DNA from: VRUE01 sp963774405
GTDB taxonomy: Bacteria; Actinomycetota; Thermoleophilia; Solirubrobacterales; 70-9
DNA: 64,000 bases
Reading direction: 5' to 3'
Assembly: GCA_963774405.1 (NCBI GenBank)
Contig: CAVZEV010000005.1
Location: 62,001-126,000, forward strand
Below the pieces are notes generated by a model. The model was not told the origin of the DNA and ran no database searches. It saw nothing but the letters and a program-made list of their open reading frames with translations. Below are positions 34,113-41,948 of the stretch, piece after piece. The position numbers and the translations under genes are program-made. Every line of letters starts with the position of its first letter. Positions within the stretch are counted from its first letter, which is position 1.

Positions 34113-34859
34113 ATGCCCGCTCAGGCTTATGCCGGTAAGGAGTGCGTTTGTCAGTTGCGCAAGGGGATTTGCGATCAGTCCTGCGTGCGCGACATGTTGG
34201 AGACGCCGTTCTACATCGCCTGCCTGAAGCTGAAGGGGCGGCGCTGCGTGGTGGTCGGGGGTGGGGACATCGGCCTGGAGAAGGTCGAGGGGCTGCTCGC
34301 CTGCGACGCCGACGTGACCCTGATCGCCCCGGTCGCCCATCCCGAGCTGGAGAGCCTGGCGGCGGAGGGCTCGATCGAGTGGGAGAAGCGCGCCTACGCC
34401 GGCGCCGCCGACCTCGAGGGCGTCTTCATGGCGATCGCCTCGACCGATGACACCGAGGTCAACATCAAGGTCTACGACGACGCTGAGAAGCGGGCGATGC
34501 TGGTCAACATCGTCGACGTGCCGCCGCTCTGCAACTTCATCCTGCCGGCGATCGTGCGCACCGGCCCGCTGGCGATCGCGATCTCAACCGCCGGCGCCTC
34601 CCCCGCCCTGGCAAAGCGGATGAAGCGCGAGATCTCCGCGCTCTTCGGCGAGGAGTACGCGCGCCTGGCGGTGATCCTCAACGACGCCCGCGGCTGGGCC
34701 AAGGGGACGCTGCCGACCTACCAGGACCGCAAGGAGTTCTTCGAGGGCATCGTCAACGGCGAGCCCGACCCGATCGAGCTGATCAAGAGCGACCGCGAGA
34801 TCGAGCTGATCGCCCTGATCGAGGCTGCCAAAGAGCGCGCCGCCGCAGCGCTCACCTGA
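34113..34859 (+). CDS. Precorrin-2 dehydrogenase / sirohydrochlorin ferrochelatase (CysG N-terminal type)
   Basis: NAD-dependent oxidation of precorrin-2, and possibly iron insertion, towards siroheme. Rossmann core CVVVGGGDIGLEKVEGLLACDADVTLIAP, then FMAIASTDDTEVN, LVNIVDVPPLCNFILPAIVRTGPLAIAISTAGASPALAK as in Met8/CysG. ATG at 34113 gives a leader with four Cys (ECVCQLRKGICDQSC); ATG 34195 (MLETPFY) would fit the family better. No methyltransferase or sulfite reductase gene is adjacent. Stop codon lies in a palindrome arm. Confidence 0.87.
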   Translation: MPAQAYAGKECVCQLRKGICDQSCVRDMLETPFYIACLKLKGRRCVVVGGGDIGLEKVEGLLACDADVTLIAPVAHPELESLAAEGSIEWEKRAYAGAADLEGVFMAIASTDDTEVNIKVYDDAEKRAMLVNIVDVPPLCNFILPAIVRTGPLAIAISTAGASPALAKRMKREISALFGEEYARLAVILNDARGWAKGTLPTYQDRKEFFEGIVNGEPDPIELIKSDREIELIALIEAAKERAAAALT

Positions 34860-34973
34860 GGCCATCCCGGTAGGGGTTCCGCTTAACTTCTTTCGGTGGA
34901 GACGCGGCTGCTGGCGCCGCAAGGTGGACGCCGAAAAAGTGCAAGACGCTCCACCCCTACCGGGATGGCCTCA
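34857..34973. repeat. Long palindrome between convergent genes (family G)
   Basis: Perfect 21-bp arms at 34857-34877 and 34953-34973 (core GGCCATCCCGGTAGGGG) with weaker inner pairing (CTTTCGG with CCGAAAAAG). Each arm begins with the TGA that stops its flanking gene: the siroheme gene on the plus strand and the MarR gene on the minus strand. Likely a two-way terminator, and possibly an inserted element. Confidence 0.85.
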
Positions 34974-35438
34974 GCTGCCGCAGGCGGAGGCTCGGACCTG
35001 GTCGAGGGCCTCGCGTAGGTCGTTGGCCTGGGCAGCGGTGAGCTTGGCGGCAAAGGCGACATTGAGCTCGGCGACGACGACGGGGCGCATTTCGTCGAGT
35101 AGGTCGCGGCCAGCGGGGGTCAGGGTCGCGTAGCTGACGCGGCGATCGGTCTCGCAGAAGGTCCGCTCCAGTAGGCCGGCTTTGATCAGGCGATCAACAA
35201 GCTTGGTGAGTCCACCGCGCGTGATCACCAGAGCCTCGGCGAGATCGCCCATCTTCAGCCGTTCCTCCGGCGCCTCGGACAGGGTCGCAAGCACCTCGTA
35301 CCAGGGCAGCGGCGGGAACTCGGCACTGGTCAGAGCCTCCTGCAGGCGGCCCGTGATCGCGGCATGGGTGCGCGTGAGCGCTCCCCAGGCGTCGCCGTGG
35401 GAACTGCGGGGGGACTTGGTCGCGGTTGCTTGCTCCAT
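34971..35438 (-). CDS. MarR-family transcriptional regulator
   Basis: A 155-residue MarR protein: PLPWYEVLATLSEAPEERLKMGDLAEALVITRGGLTKLVDRLIKAGLLER covers the winged helix, and ETDRRVSYATLTPAG the wing. It is divergent from the YceI-FMN reductase pair with a 117-bp gap holding short dyads, so it probably represses those genes and itself. Ligand unknown; quinone or oxidant sensing would fit the neighbours (inference). Confidence 0.88.
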   Translation of the reverse strand: MEQATATKSPRSSHGDAWGALTRTHAAITGRLQEALTSAEFPPLPWYEVLATLSEAPEERLKMGDLAEALVITRGGLTKLVDRLIKAGLLERTFCETDRRVSYATLTPAGRDLLDEMRPVVVAELNVAFAAKLTAAQANDLREALDQVRASACGS

Positions 35439-35478
35439 ACCTGGACATCATCGCAGACGAATGTTGTCTAAGCAATAG

Positions 35479-35490
35479 TTGTATCTACAA
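35479..35490. promoter_or_regulatory. Candidate MarR operator
   Basis: TTGTATCTACAA is a dyad with arms TTGTA and TACAA. It lies in the AT-rich gap between divergent marR and yceI, together with TTGTCTAAGCAA and an ATTG/CAAT pair (35504-35521 area). Position and symmetry fit MarR binding. Not tested; short dyads are common in AT-rich gaps. Confidence 0.35.
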
Positions 35491-35555
35491 GCATTTCTGC
35501 TACGATTGTTTCTGCGTCAATCGTTTAGCAAGCAACTATCGACTTGGAGGCAGAG

Positions 35556-36107
35556 ATGAGCACGCAGACGGTCGCCCGGCAGGTCCCGGCAGGCACATAC
35601 GTGGTGGACCCGGTCCACTCCTCGATCAACTTCGCAATCACCCACAACGGGGTGGCGACCTTCCGCAGCGGCTTCGATGCCTACGAGGCCCGACTTAGCG
35701 GCGGCGATGAGCCCAAGCTCGAGGGCACGGTCGACGTCGCCAGCGTCAAGATCGACGAGGAGCAGCTCAAGGGCCACCTGCTCTCGCCCGACTTCTTCGA
35801 CGCCGGCCGTTACCCGCAGCTCCGCTTCACCTCCAGCGAGCTCAGTGTCGCCGAGGACGGCGCCGTGACCCTGCGCGGCGAGCTCGAGATCCGCGGCGAG
35901 AAGCGCGAGGTCAAGGCGAGCGGCAAGTTCGGCCGGCTCGGCGCCGACCTCGTCGGCAACGCCCGCGTCGGCCTCTCGGTGGGCGCCACCGTCGACCGCC
36001 GCGACTTCGGCCTCGACTGGAACGCCGAGCTACCCAGCGGCGGCGAGGTGCTCGACTACGCGGTCGAGATCGCAGTCGAGCTGGAGCTGGTCGAGGAGGC
36101 CGAGTAG
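35556..36107 (+). CDS. YceI-family lipid-binding protein
   Basis: A 183-residue YceI lipocalin-like barrel: VPAGTYVVDPVHSSINFAI, then GSVDV-like block EGTVDVASVKIDEEQLKGHLLSPDFFDA, FTSSELS, and GELEIRGEKREVKA. Members bind polyisoprenoids such as quinones. No signal peptide, so it is cytoplasmic here. ATG at 35556 after GGAGG. Forms a unit with the FMN reductase 2 bp downstream and is divergent from MarR, which probably controls it. Confidence 0.9.
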   Translation: MSTQTVARQVPAGTYVVDPVHSSINFAITHNGVATFRSGFDAYEARLSGGDEPKLEGTVDVASVKIDEEQLKGHLLSPDFFDAGRYPQLRFTSSELSVAEDGAVTLRGELEIRGEKREVKASGKFGRLGADLVGNARVGLSVGATVDRRDFGLDWNAELPSGGEVLDYAVEIAVELELVEEAE

Positions 36108-36109
36108 CG

Positions 36110-36669
36110 ATGCGGGTGCTCGGCATCTCCGGCAGCCTGCGCAGCGGCTCGCTGAACAGTGCCCTGCTGCGGGCGGCCGCCGAGCGGCTGCCCGCCGGGG
36201 CGGAGCTGATCACCTACGAGCGCCTCGGCGAGATCCCGCCCTACGACGAGGACGTCGAACTGGAGGGGACGCCGGCCGTGGTCGAGGAGCTGCGCCGGGC
36301 GGTGCGCGATGCCGACGCGGTCCTGATCGCCACCCCCGAGTACAACCACTCGATCCCGGGCCAGCTCAAGAACGCGCTCGACTGGGTCTCCCGGCCGGCC
36401 GGCAAGAGCGCCCTCAACGGCACCCCCGCCGCCGTCATCGGCGCATCCGCCGGCATGTTTGGAGCGGCCTGGGCCCAAGCCGAGCTGCGCAAGGTTCTCG
36501 GCGCGATGGGCGGACGCGTGATCGAGACCGAGCTGCCGGTCGGCCACGCCAAGGAGCTGCTCGACGGCGAGCGCCTCGAGCTCTCCCCCAACAGTCCGAG
36601 CAGCTCGAGGAGATCCTCGCCGAGCTGATCTCCGAGGCCGAGATCGAGTCCGGGCTGGTCGCAGCCTGA
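36110..36669 (+). CDS. NADPH-dependent FMN reductase family protein (C-terminal frame break)
   Basis: Flavodoxin-like fold: VLGISGSLRSGSLNSALL (FMN phosphate loop), IATPEYNHSIPGQLKNALDWVSRP and GASAGMFGAAWAQAELRKVL. Such enzymes reduce FMN or quinones. The frame breaks at about 36585-36591 after a run of C; one missing base restores EQLEEILAELISEAEIESG and the TGA at 36667-36669. Follows yceI by 2 bp, so a quinone-linked redox unit under MarR control is likely. Confidence 0.87.
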
Positions 36670-37059
36670 TCAGGGAGCGAGTCGCTCGACAGACGGCACG
36701 CGGTCGATCGCCTTGTCGAAGGAGGCGATCGACCTGACGCCCGTGAACTCGGCCGCGGCAACCAGGTATGCCTCGGCGAAGTCGAGGCGATCGAGCTCGT
36801 AGACCTCGAGAGCGCGGAGCAGAAGCTCGGAGTCGGAGGCGATGCTTGGCACGGCCAGAGCCGCGCGCATCAGCTCCGCGACTCGCGCCCGCTCGACTTC
36901 GTAGAACGACTCGAGCACGTAGACGCACTCCGCCAAAACGAGGTCGGCGAGGACCAACTCGGTCTCGGTGGCGAGAAGCCTCGTCGCCCGTTTCGCCATT
37001 GCGGGTGGGTCACCGGTCAGGTGCCGAATAACGACATTGGTGTCGAGGAGAACGGTCAA
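36670..37059 (-). CDS. vapC: VapC-type PIN-domain ribonuclease toxin
   Basis: A PIN domain with the acidic residues D6 (LLDTNVVIRHL), E44 (VLAECVYVLE), D93 (LDFAEAYLVAAAE) and D115 (ASFDKAID), which bind Mg2+ for RNA cleavage. Start TTG at 37059 overlaps the VapB stop (TTGA), so toxin translation depends on antitoxin translation. 129 residues, normal for VapC. The RNA target cannot be told from sequence. Confidence 0.88.
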   Translation of the reverse strand: MTVLLDTNVVIRHLTGDPPAMAKRATRLLATETELVLADLVLAECVYVLESFYEVERARVAELMRAALAVPSIASDSELLLRALEVYELDRLDFAEAYLVAAAEFTGVRSIASFDKAIDRVPSVERLAP

Positions 37060-37313
37060 CCCTGCCTTTTCAACCTCTCGCCGCGCTTTTGCCACGCCTC
37101 CCGCCGAACGTCCTCCCAAGCGGCTCCGCGCTTCTCAGCAGGCACCGCGACCGTCCCGGCCAGATCCAGGAAGTCTTTAGTCCGAGCCAGAATCGCCCGT
37201 CCGCCTTCCAGCCGGAACACGACCTGATCGCCCGGCTCCAGCTCGAGCGTGTCTCGGACCGTCTTGGGGATCGTGATCTGCCCCTTGCTCGTCAGTCTGG
37301 CCGCTACGTCCAT
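37056..37313 (-). CDS. vapB: VapB-type AbrB-fold antitoxin
   Basis: An 85-residue protein with AbrB/MazE looped-hinge DNA-binding domain (LTSKGQITIPKTVRDTLELE, then GDQVVFRLEGG) and a C-terminal tail with Trp and Arg residues (AAWEDVRREAWQKRG) suited to bind the toxin. First gene of the pair, translationally coupled to vapC. An inverted repeat just upstream (37321-37344) is the likely autoregulatory site. Confidence 0.9.
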   Translation of the reverse strand: MDVAARLTSKGQITIPKTVRDTLELEPGDQVVFRLEGGRAILARTKDFLDLAGTVAVPAEKRGAAWEDVRREAWQKRGERLKRQG

Positions 37314-37320
37314 CTCAATT

Positions 37321-37344
37321 CCTTACTTTACGCAAAAAGTAAGG
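37321..37344. promoter_or_regulatory. Candidate VapB operator
   Basis: CCTTACTTT (37321-37329) and AAAGTAAGG (37336-37344) form a perfect 9-bp dyad with a 6-nt centre. It starts 8 bp upstream of the vapB start codon, where VapBC complexes usually bind to repress their own promoter. It lies between vapB and the stop of the hemolysin III-like gene. Confidence 0.6.
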
Positions 37345-37352
37345 ATAGCGAC

Positions 37353-38055
37353 TCAGGCAGCAGGCAAAGCGAAGAAGGCAATCGCCGCGAAATGCGCTGC
37401 GGCGGCGAGGATGACGAAGAGGTGGAAGACCTCGTGGTAGCCGAAGACGCGGGGGTTGGGGTTGGGGCGCTGGGTGGCGTAGACCACTGCTCCCGCCGTG
37501 TATAGGAGGCCGCCGGCCGCGACGAGGAGGGTGCCGGTGACGCCCATCGAGCCCCACAGCTCGGGGAAGGCGATCGCGGCGACCCAGCCGAGCGACATGT
37601 AGATCAGGGCCGCGACCCACTTGGGGTGTTCGATCCAGACCATCTCGACGATCGCGCCGGCGATCGCGCCGATCCAGACGACGACCAGGATCGCGTCGGC
37701 GAGCGGGCCGTTGAGGACGAGCAGGGCGAAGGGCGTGTAGGTGCCCGGCGATGAGGAAGAAGATCATCGAGTGATCGAGCCGGCGCATCCACTTGCGCAC
37801 TTCCGGCCGGGTCCAGTTGACCCGGTGATACAGGGCGCTGGTGCCGAGCAGGGCCGAGAGGCTGACCGCGTAGATCGCCACCGCGAGGGTTGCCTTCGGG
37901 GTCTTGGCGGCGAAGATCAGGCCGGCGCCGAGGAAGAGCGAGATGAAGAAGGCCCACTCGTGCGAGACGCCGCGCAGCTTAGGCTTGACCGCGGCCAGCG
38001 CGTCGCTCGCTCGCTCGCCCATCCGTTCCGCGCCCCCGCGCAGGTCTTCGACCAT
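37353..38055 (-). CDS. Hemolysin III / PAQR-like membrane protein (frame break)
   Basis: Seven-helix protein of the HlyIII (YqfA) family: AVSLSALLGTSALYHRVNW and RRLDHSMIFFLIAG with the conserved His, then in a second frame TYTPFALLVLNGP, GALVYATQRP-like block and GYHEVFHLFVILAAAAHF with the C-terminal HxxxH. The break is near 37744-37747, where one extra G/C splits IAG-TYTPF. About 234 residues if joined. Likely a membrane hydrolase-type fold (PAQR); function in bacteria unsettled. ATG 38055 chosen. Confidence 0.85.
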
Positions 38056-38226
38056 GTCCCCCAGGGTACCGGTCCTTTGTGCCGATATTGCGGACTTGCC
38101 ACCATGTACGAGTGGTCCCCCCGGTCGCGCGAATGCCTTATTTGCGACTTCGAGCACTTTTTACGACCGATCGGTTAGCGATCCTGCGGAGTTACCCCTG
38201 AAAGTCGCTGCGAGAGGAGAAGTTTG

Positions 38227-41010
38227 ATGTCCCAGACCGCCACCAGTGCCCCGAAAAACGGTCTCAAGGGCCTCGCGATCGAACGCCGCTTTTCCTCTCC
38301 CGGGACGCATCCGTTCGACGAGATCGAGTGGGAAGTGCGCGACGCGGTGATCGGCAATCCCGAGAGCCCGGCCTTCGTGCAGCGCGAGGTCGAGTTCCCC
38401 AAGAGCTGGTCGCAGAACGCGACCAACATCGTCGCCCAGAAGTACTTCCGCGGCCAGCTCGGCACCGAGAAAAGGGAGTCCTCGGTCAAACAGATGATCG
38501 GCCGCGTCGCCGGCACGATCTCCGAGTGGGGGCGCACGGGGGGCTACTTCGCCTCCGAGGAGGACGCCGAGGCCTTCGAGGCGGAGCTGACCTCGATCCT
38601 GCTCAACCAGAAGGCGGCCTTCAACTCGCCGGTCTGGTTCAACGTCGGCTTCGAGGAGCGGCCGCAGTGCTCGGCCTGCTTCATCCTCAGCGTCGAAGAC
38701 AACATGGACTCGATCCTGGGCTGGAACACCAAGGAGGGCAAGATCTTCCGCGGCGGCTCCGGCTCGGGAATCAACCTCTCCAACATCCGCGGCTCGATGG
38801 AGCAGCTGGCCAAGGGGGGCACCGCCAGCGGGCCGGTCAGCTTCATGCGCGGCGCCGACTCCTGGGCGGGGACGATCAAGTCCGGCGGCAAGACGCGGCG
38901 GGCGGCGAAGATGGTCGTGCTCGACGTCGACCACCCGGACATCGAGCACTTCATCTGGTGCAAGGCCGACGAGGAGAAAAAGGCCGAGGCGCTGCGCGAC
39001 GCCGGCTTCGACATGTCGATCGACGGCGAGGGCTTCACCTCGATCCAGTACCAGAACGCCAACAACTCGGTGCGGGTCAGCGACGAGTTCATGGAGGCGG
39101 TCGAGGCCGGCGAGGACTGGCAGCTGACCGCACGCACCAGCGGCGAGACCGTGAAGACGTTGGACGCGCGCGAGCTGATGAACCAGATCGCCGATGCGGC
39201 CTGGCGCTGCGCCGACCCGGGCGTGCAGTACGACACGATCATCAACCGCTGGCACACCTGCCCGGAGTCGGGCCGGATCAACGCCTCCAACCCCTGCAGC
39301 GAGTACATGCACGTCGATGACTCGGCCTGCAACCTGGCCTCGCTCAACCTGATGAAATTCCGCCGCCCTGACGGCAGCTTCGACGTCGAGGACTTCCAGC
39401 ACGCGGTCGACATCGTCTTCCTCGCCCAGGAGATCGTCGTCGGCTTCTCCAGCTACCCGACCGAGGAGATCACCGAGAACGCCAACAAGTTCCGCCAGCT
39501 CGGCCTCGGCTACGCCAACCTCGGCGCCCTGCTGATGTCCGACGGCCTGCCGTATGACTCGACCGAGGGCCGCAACGTCGCCGCCGCGATCACGGCGCTG
39601 ATGACCGGCCGCGCCTACCGCCAGTCGGCGCTGATCGCCGCCGGGGCGACCGGGCCCTACGAGGAGTACGAGAAGAATCGCGACGCCCACAACGGCGTGA
39701 TGCGGATGCACCGCGACGCCTCCTACGACGTCGACGCGACCGGGATCAAGGGCGAGCTGCTCGAGGCCGCGCAGCGCTCCTGGGACGAGGCGGTCGAGCT
39801 CGGCGAGCAGCACGGCTACCGCAACGCGCAGGCGACGGTGCTGGCGCCGACCGGGACGATCAGCTTCCTGATGGACTGCGACACGACCGGGATCGAGCCC
39901 GACTTCTCGCTGGTCAAGTTCAAGGAGCTGGTCGGCGGCGGCCAGATGACGATCACCAACCGCTCGGTGCCGCTGGCACTGCGCACGCTCGGCTACGCCG
40001 AGCCGCAGGTCGAGCAGATCACCGCCTACATCACCGAGAACAGCACGATCGTCGGCGCCCCCGACCTCAAGGACGAGCACCTGCCGGTCTTCGACGTCGC
40101 GGTGGGAGAGCGGGCGATCTCCCACACCGGCCACATCGACATGATGGCTGCGACTCAGCCCTTCATCTCGGGGGCGATCTCAAAGACGGTCAACCTGCCG
40201 CAGACGGCGACGATCGAGGACATCGCCGACGCCTACACGCGCGGCTGGAAGGGCGGCCTGAAGGCGCTGGCGATCTACCGCGACGGCTCGAAGACGGCGC
40301 AGGCGCTGCGCACCGACGCCCAGGAGGAGAAGGGCGCCGAGGCCGAGCAGGAGATGTCGGCCCCGGTGCGCAAGCGGATGCCGCAGGAGCGCGAATCGAT
40401 CACCCACAAGTTCTCGATCGCGGGCCACGAGGGCTACATCACCGCCGGCAAGTACGAGGACGGCTCGGTCGGCGAGATCTTCCTCACCGACATCGGCAAG
40501 GAGGGCTCGACGATGCGCGGGCTGCTCAACGCCTTCGCCACGGCGATCTCGCTCGGCCTGCAGTACGGCGTGCCGCTCGAGGACTTCGTGCGCAAGTTCA
40601 GCTACATGCGCTTCGAGCCGGAGGGAATCACCCAGAACCCGGAGATCCCCTTCGCCAAGTCGATGCCCGACTACATCATGCGCTGGCTGGCGAGCCGCTT
40701 CATCGATGAGACCGAAACGCTGGAGGAACTCGGCATCCTCACCCAGGAGGTGCGGGCCAAGAAGGATGCCGAGACGAGCCAGCTCGGCCTCGGCATCCCG
40801 ACCGACACGGCGAGCCCGGCCAACGGCGGCAACGGCAACGGGGGGGCCAAGCCGGCCGCCTCGGCCCTGACCGAAACCCCACCGGTGAGGCCGGCCAAGA
40901 TGTCGGGAATGGAGCTCGGCCCCGCCTGCGAACAGTGCGGCGGCATGATGCAGCGCACCGGCAGTTGCTACACGTGCAGTAGCTGCGGGAACAACACCGG
41001 CTGCGGCTGA
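38227..41010 (+). CDS. nrdJ: Vitamin B12-dependent ribonucleotide reductase (class II)
   Basis: Makes deoxyribonucleotides from ribonucleotides with adenosylcobalamin, so it works with or without oxygen. NPCSEYMHVDDSACNLASLNL carries the active-site Cys and the nearby Asn/Glu, FRGGSGSGINLSNIRGS is the effector or substrate loop, and VLAPTGTISFLMDCDTTGIEPDF the radical-core end. The C-terminus ends with paired CxxC motifs (CEQCGG, CYTCSSCG) for reduction. 927 residues, no intein. ATG 38227 follows GAGAGGAG. No NrdR box or cobalamin riboswitch was seen upstream. Confidence 0.95.
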   Translation: MSQTATSAPKNGLKGLAIERRFSSPGTHPFDEIEWEVRDAVIGNPESPAFVQREVEFPKSWSQNATNIVAQKYFRGQLGTEKRESSVKQMIGRVAGTISEWGRTGGYFASEEDAEAFEAELTSILLNQKAAFNSPVWFNVGFEERPQCSACFILSVEDNMDSILGWNTKEGKIFRGGSGSGINLSNIRGSMEQLAKGGTASGPVSFMRGADSWAGTIKSGGKTRRAAKMVVLDVDHPDIEHFIWCKADEEKKAEALRDAGFDMSIDGEGFTSIQYQNANNSVRVSDEFMEAVEAGEDWQLTARTSGETVKTLDARELMNQIADAAWRCADPGVQYDTIINRWHTCPESGRINASNPCSEYMHVDDSACNLASLNLMKFRRPDGSFDVEDFQHAVDIVFLAQEIVVGFSSYPTEEITENANKFRQLGLGYANLGALLMSDGLPYDSTEGRNVAAAITALMTGRAYRQSALIAAGATGPYEEYEKNRDAHNGVMRMHRDASYDVDATGIKGELLEAAQRSWDEAVELGEQHGYRNAQATVLAPTGTISFLMDCDTTGIEPDFSLVKFKELVGGGQMTITNRSVPLALRTLGYAEPQVEQITAYITENSTIVGAPDLKDEHLPVFDVAVGERAISHTGHIDMMAATQPFISGAISKTVNLPQTATIEDIADAYTRGWKGGLKALAIYRDGSKTAQALRTDAQEEKGAEAEQEMSAPVRKRMPQERESITHKFSIAGHEGYITAGKYEDGSVGEIFLTDIGKEGSTMRGLLNAFATAISLGLQYGVPLEDFVRKFSYMRFEPEGITQNPEIPFAKSMPDYIMRWLASRFIDETETLEELGILTQEVRAKKDAETSQLGLGIPTDTASPANGGNGNGGAKPAASALTETPPVRPAKMSGMELGPACEQCGGMMQRTGSCYTCSSCGNNTGCG

Positions 41011-41013
41011 GGC

Positions 41014-41244
41014 CTAGCTTTTAGCCTCCGCGGCCGGTTGAGGCTTCACGGGTCCGCGGGCCCACGCCGCCTCCAAGACCATGAAGTTCGTCGTCTGCCT
41101 AGAGAGGCCCAGGCACCCATGAGACTCCACGGAAAATACGGAGTGAAAGCGCCAACCTTGCTCTCCATAGTTGTTGACCATGTCCTCTAGTTTTTTTTGA
41201 TCCTTGTTGGAAAAGCTAGCTCCGATGTTCACGATGCGGTACAT
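41014..41244 (-). CDS. DUF4177-like small protein
   Basis: A 76-residue protein from ATG 41244 (MYRIVNIGASFSNKDQKKLE), with DMVNNYGEQGWRFHSVF followed by a strand ending FMVLEAA. This matches the DUF4177 pattern of small alpha/beta proteins. A GGGGG-type site precedes it. It overlaps the YidD stop by 29 nt and is probably co-transcribed. Function unknown. Confidence 0.65.
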   Translation of the reverse strand: MYRIVNIGASFSNKDQKKLEDMVNNYGEQGWRFHSVFSVESHGCLGLSRQTTNFMVLEAAWARGPVKPQPAAEAKS

Positions 41245-41461
41245 CGCCAACCCCCTTTGGATAGTCGACTGACCCGAGATTTCGGGCTCGGCAGCGCCAA
41301 AGGCGGCCAAGCGTGTGCCACGCTCCTCGAGACAGTCCTTGAGATTCGATGGCAAGAACTGCGTAGGTAGAGCACGTTGGCTCGAACACACAACGCGATG
41401 GGCGTTTAGGGGAAATCAGGCTTTGGTACGCCCTGATAAGCCAGAGAACGGCGCTGGCCAT
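41216..41461 (-). CDS. yidD: Membrane protein insertion efficiency factor YidD
   Basis: An 81-residue protein with the YidD hallmark: LIRAYQSLISPKRPSRCVFEPTCSTYAVLAIE, with conserved Cys residues, then GAWHTLGRLWRC. YidD aids insertion by YidC; it is normally found beside rpmH, rnpA and yidC, but none is here, so it is displaced. ATG 41461 chosen. Confidence 0.85.
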   Translation of the reverse strand: MASAVLWLIRAYQSLISPKRPSRCVFEPTCSTYAVLAIESQGLSRGAWHTLGRLWRCRARNLGSVDYPKGVGDVPHREHRS

Positions 41462-41571
41462 ACGGCCGCTCCTTCCACCGCTGCGCTCAGCCCCCGCCAC
41501 CCGCAAGAGTGACACGATACTAAATATCTACTGATCGCTTTGAGTCCTCCTTCTCAACTATTTACTCCTCG

Positions 41572-41742
41572 CCGCGGGCCTGTCGTAGCCGTTGCACGGC
41601 AATCTCGGCCTCGACTACCGTAGGCGAAAGGCTCTCCCACAGCGAATCGTCCCCAATCCATTGCATGAGGTCAAAGCGCCCAAAACTCGACGCCCTCTTG
41701 GACGAGCGCTTCGACGATTCCTCGGATATCGAGTTCAGGCAC
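41572..41742 (-). pseudogene. Decayed nucleotidyltransferase-like gene
   Basis: Two broken pieces in different frames. From GTG 41742 the frame reads PELDIRGIVEALVQEGVEFW and stops at 41671. Nearby in another frame FGRFDLMQWIGDDSLWESLS continues to a TAA at 41572-41574. Both resemble parts of nucleotidyltransferases of the DUF6036/AbiEii type, whose central catalytic part is missing here. This fits internal deletion of a toxin-like gene; the fragment after LMQWI is also short. Confidence 0.5.
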
Positions 41743-41914
41743 TGCGATGACGACGTCCGGCCTCAGCTACCTGGGACATAAATCGAGATAGCTCGCAGAC
41801 CTGTTCCACTCGCTGGGAAGGAGTGAGCTCGACATAGTCGCGTCGTAGGGCCGCGCGCTCGACCCTCCCGTCGGGCGTCCAATTCCCGGTGCGCTTCTGC
41901 GGCTTCACGCTCAT
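41735..41914 (-). CDS. Small protein partner of the decayed nucleotidyltransferase
   Basis: A 59-residue frame from ATG 41914 (MSVKPQKRTGNWTPDGR) with ELTPSQRVEQVCELSRFMSQVAEAG, a helical pattern seen in small proteins encoded just before nucleotidyltransferase genes in this lineage. Its stop overlaps the pseudogene start by 8 nt, as expected for a coupled pair. Possibly a surviving antitoxin-like gene. No good ribosome binding site. Confidence 0.4.
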   Translation of the reverse strand: MSVKPQKRTGNWTPDGRVERAALRRDYVELTPSQRVEQVCELSRFMSQVAEAGRRHRSA

Positions 41915-41948
41915 TACGGTGCAACGACGCCCGCGGGCAAGCCCTCCT

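Noticed and set aside
38056..38226. NrdR box or cobalamin riboswitch upstream of nrdJ
   Set aside because: Looked for ACAnnATAT-type boxes and a B12-box-like core; neither is visible in the 170-bp gap.
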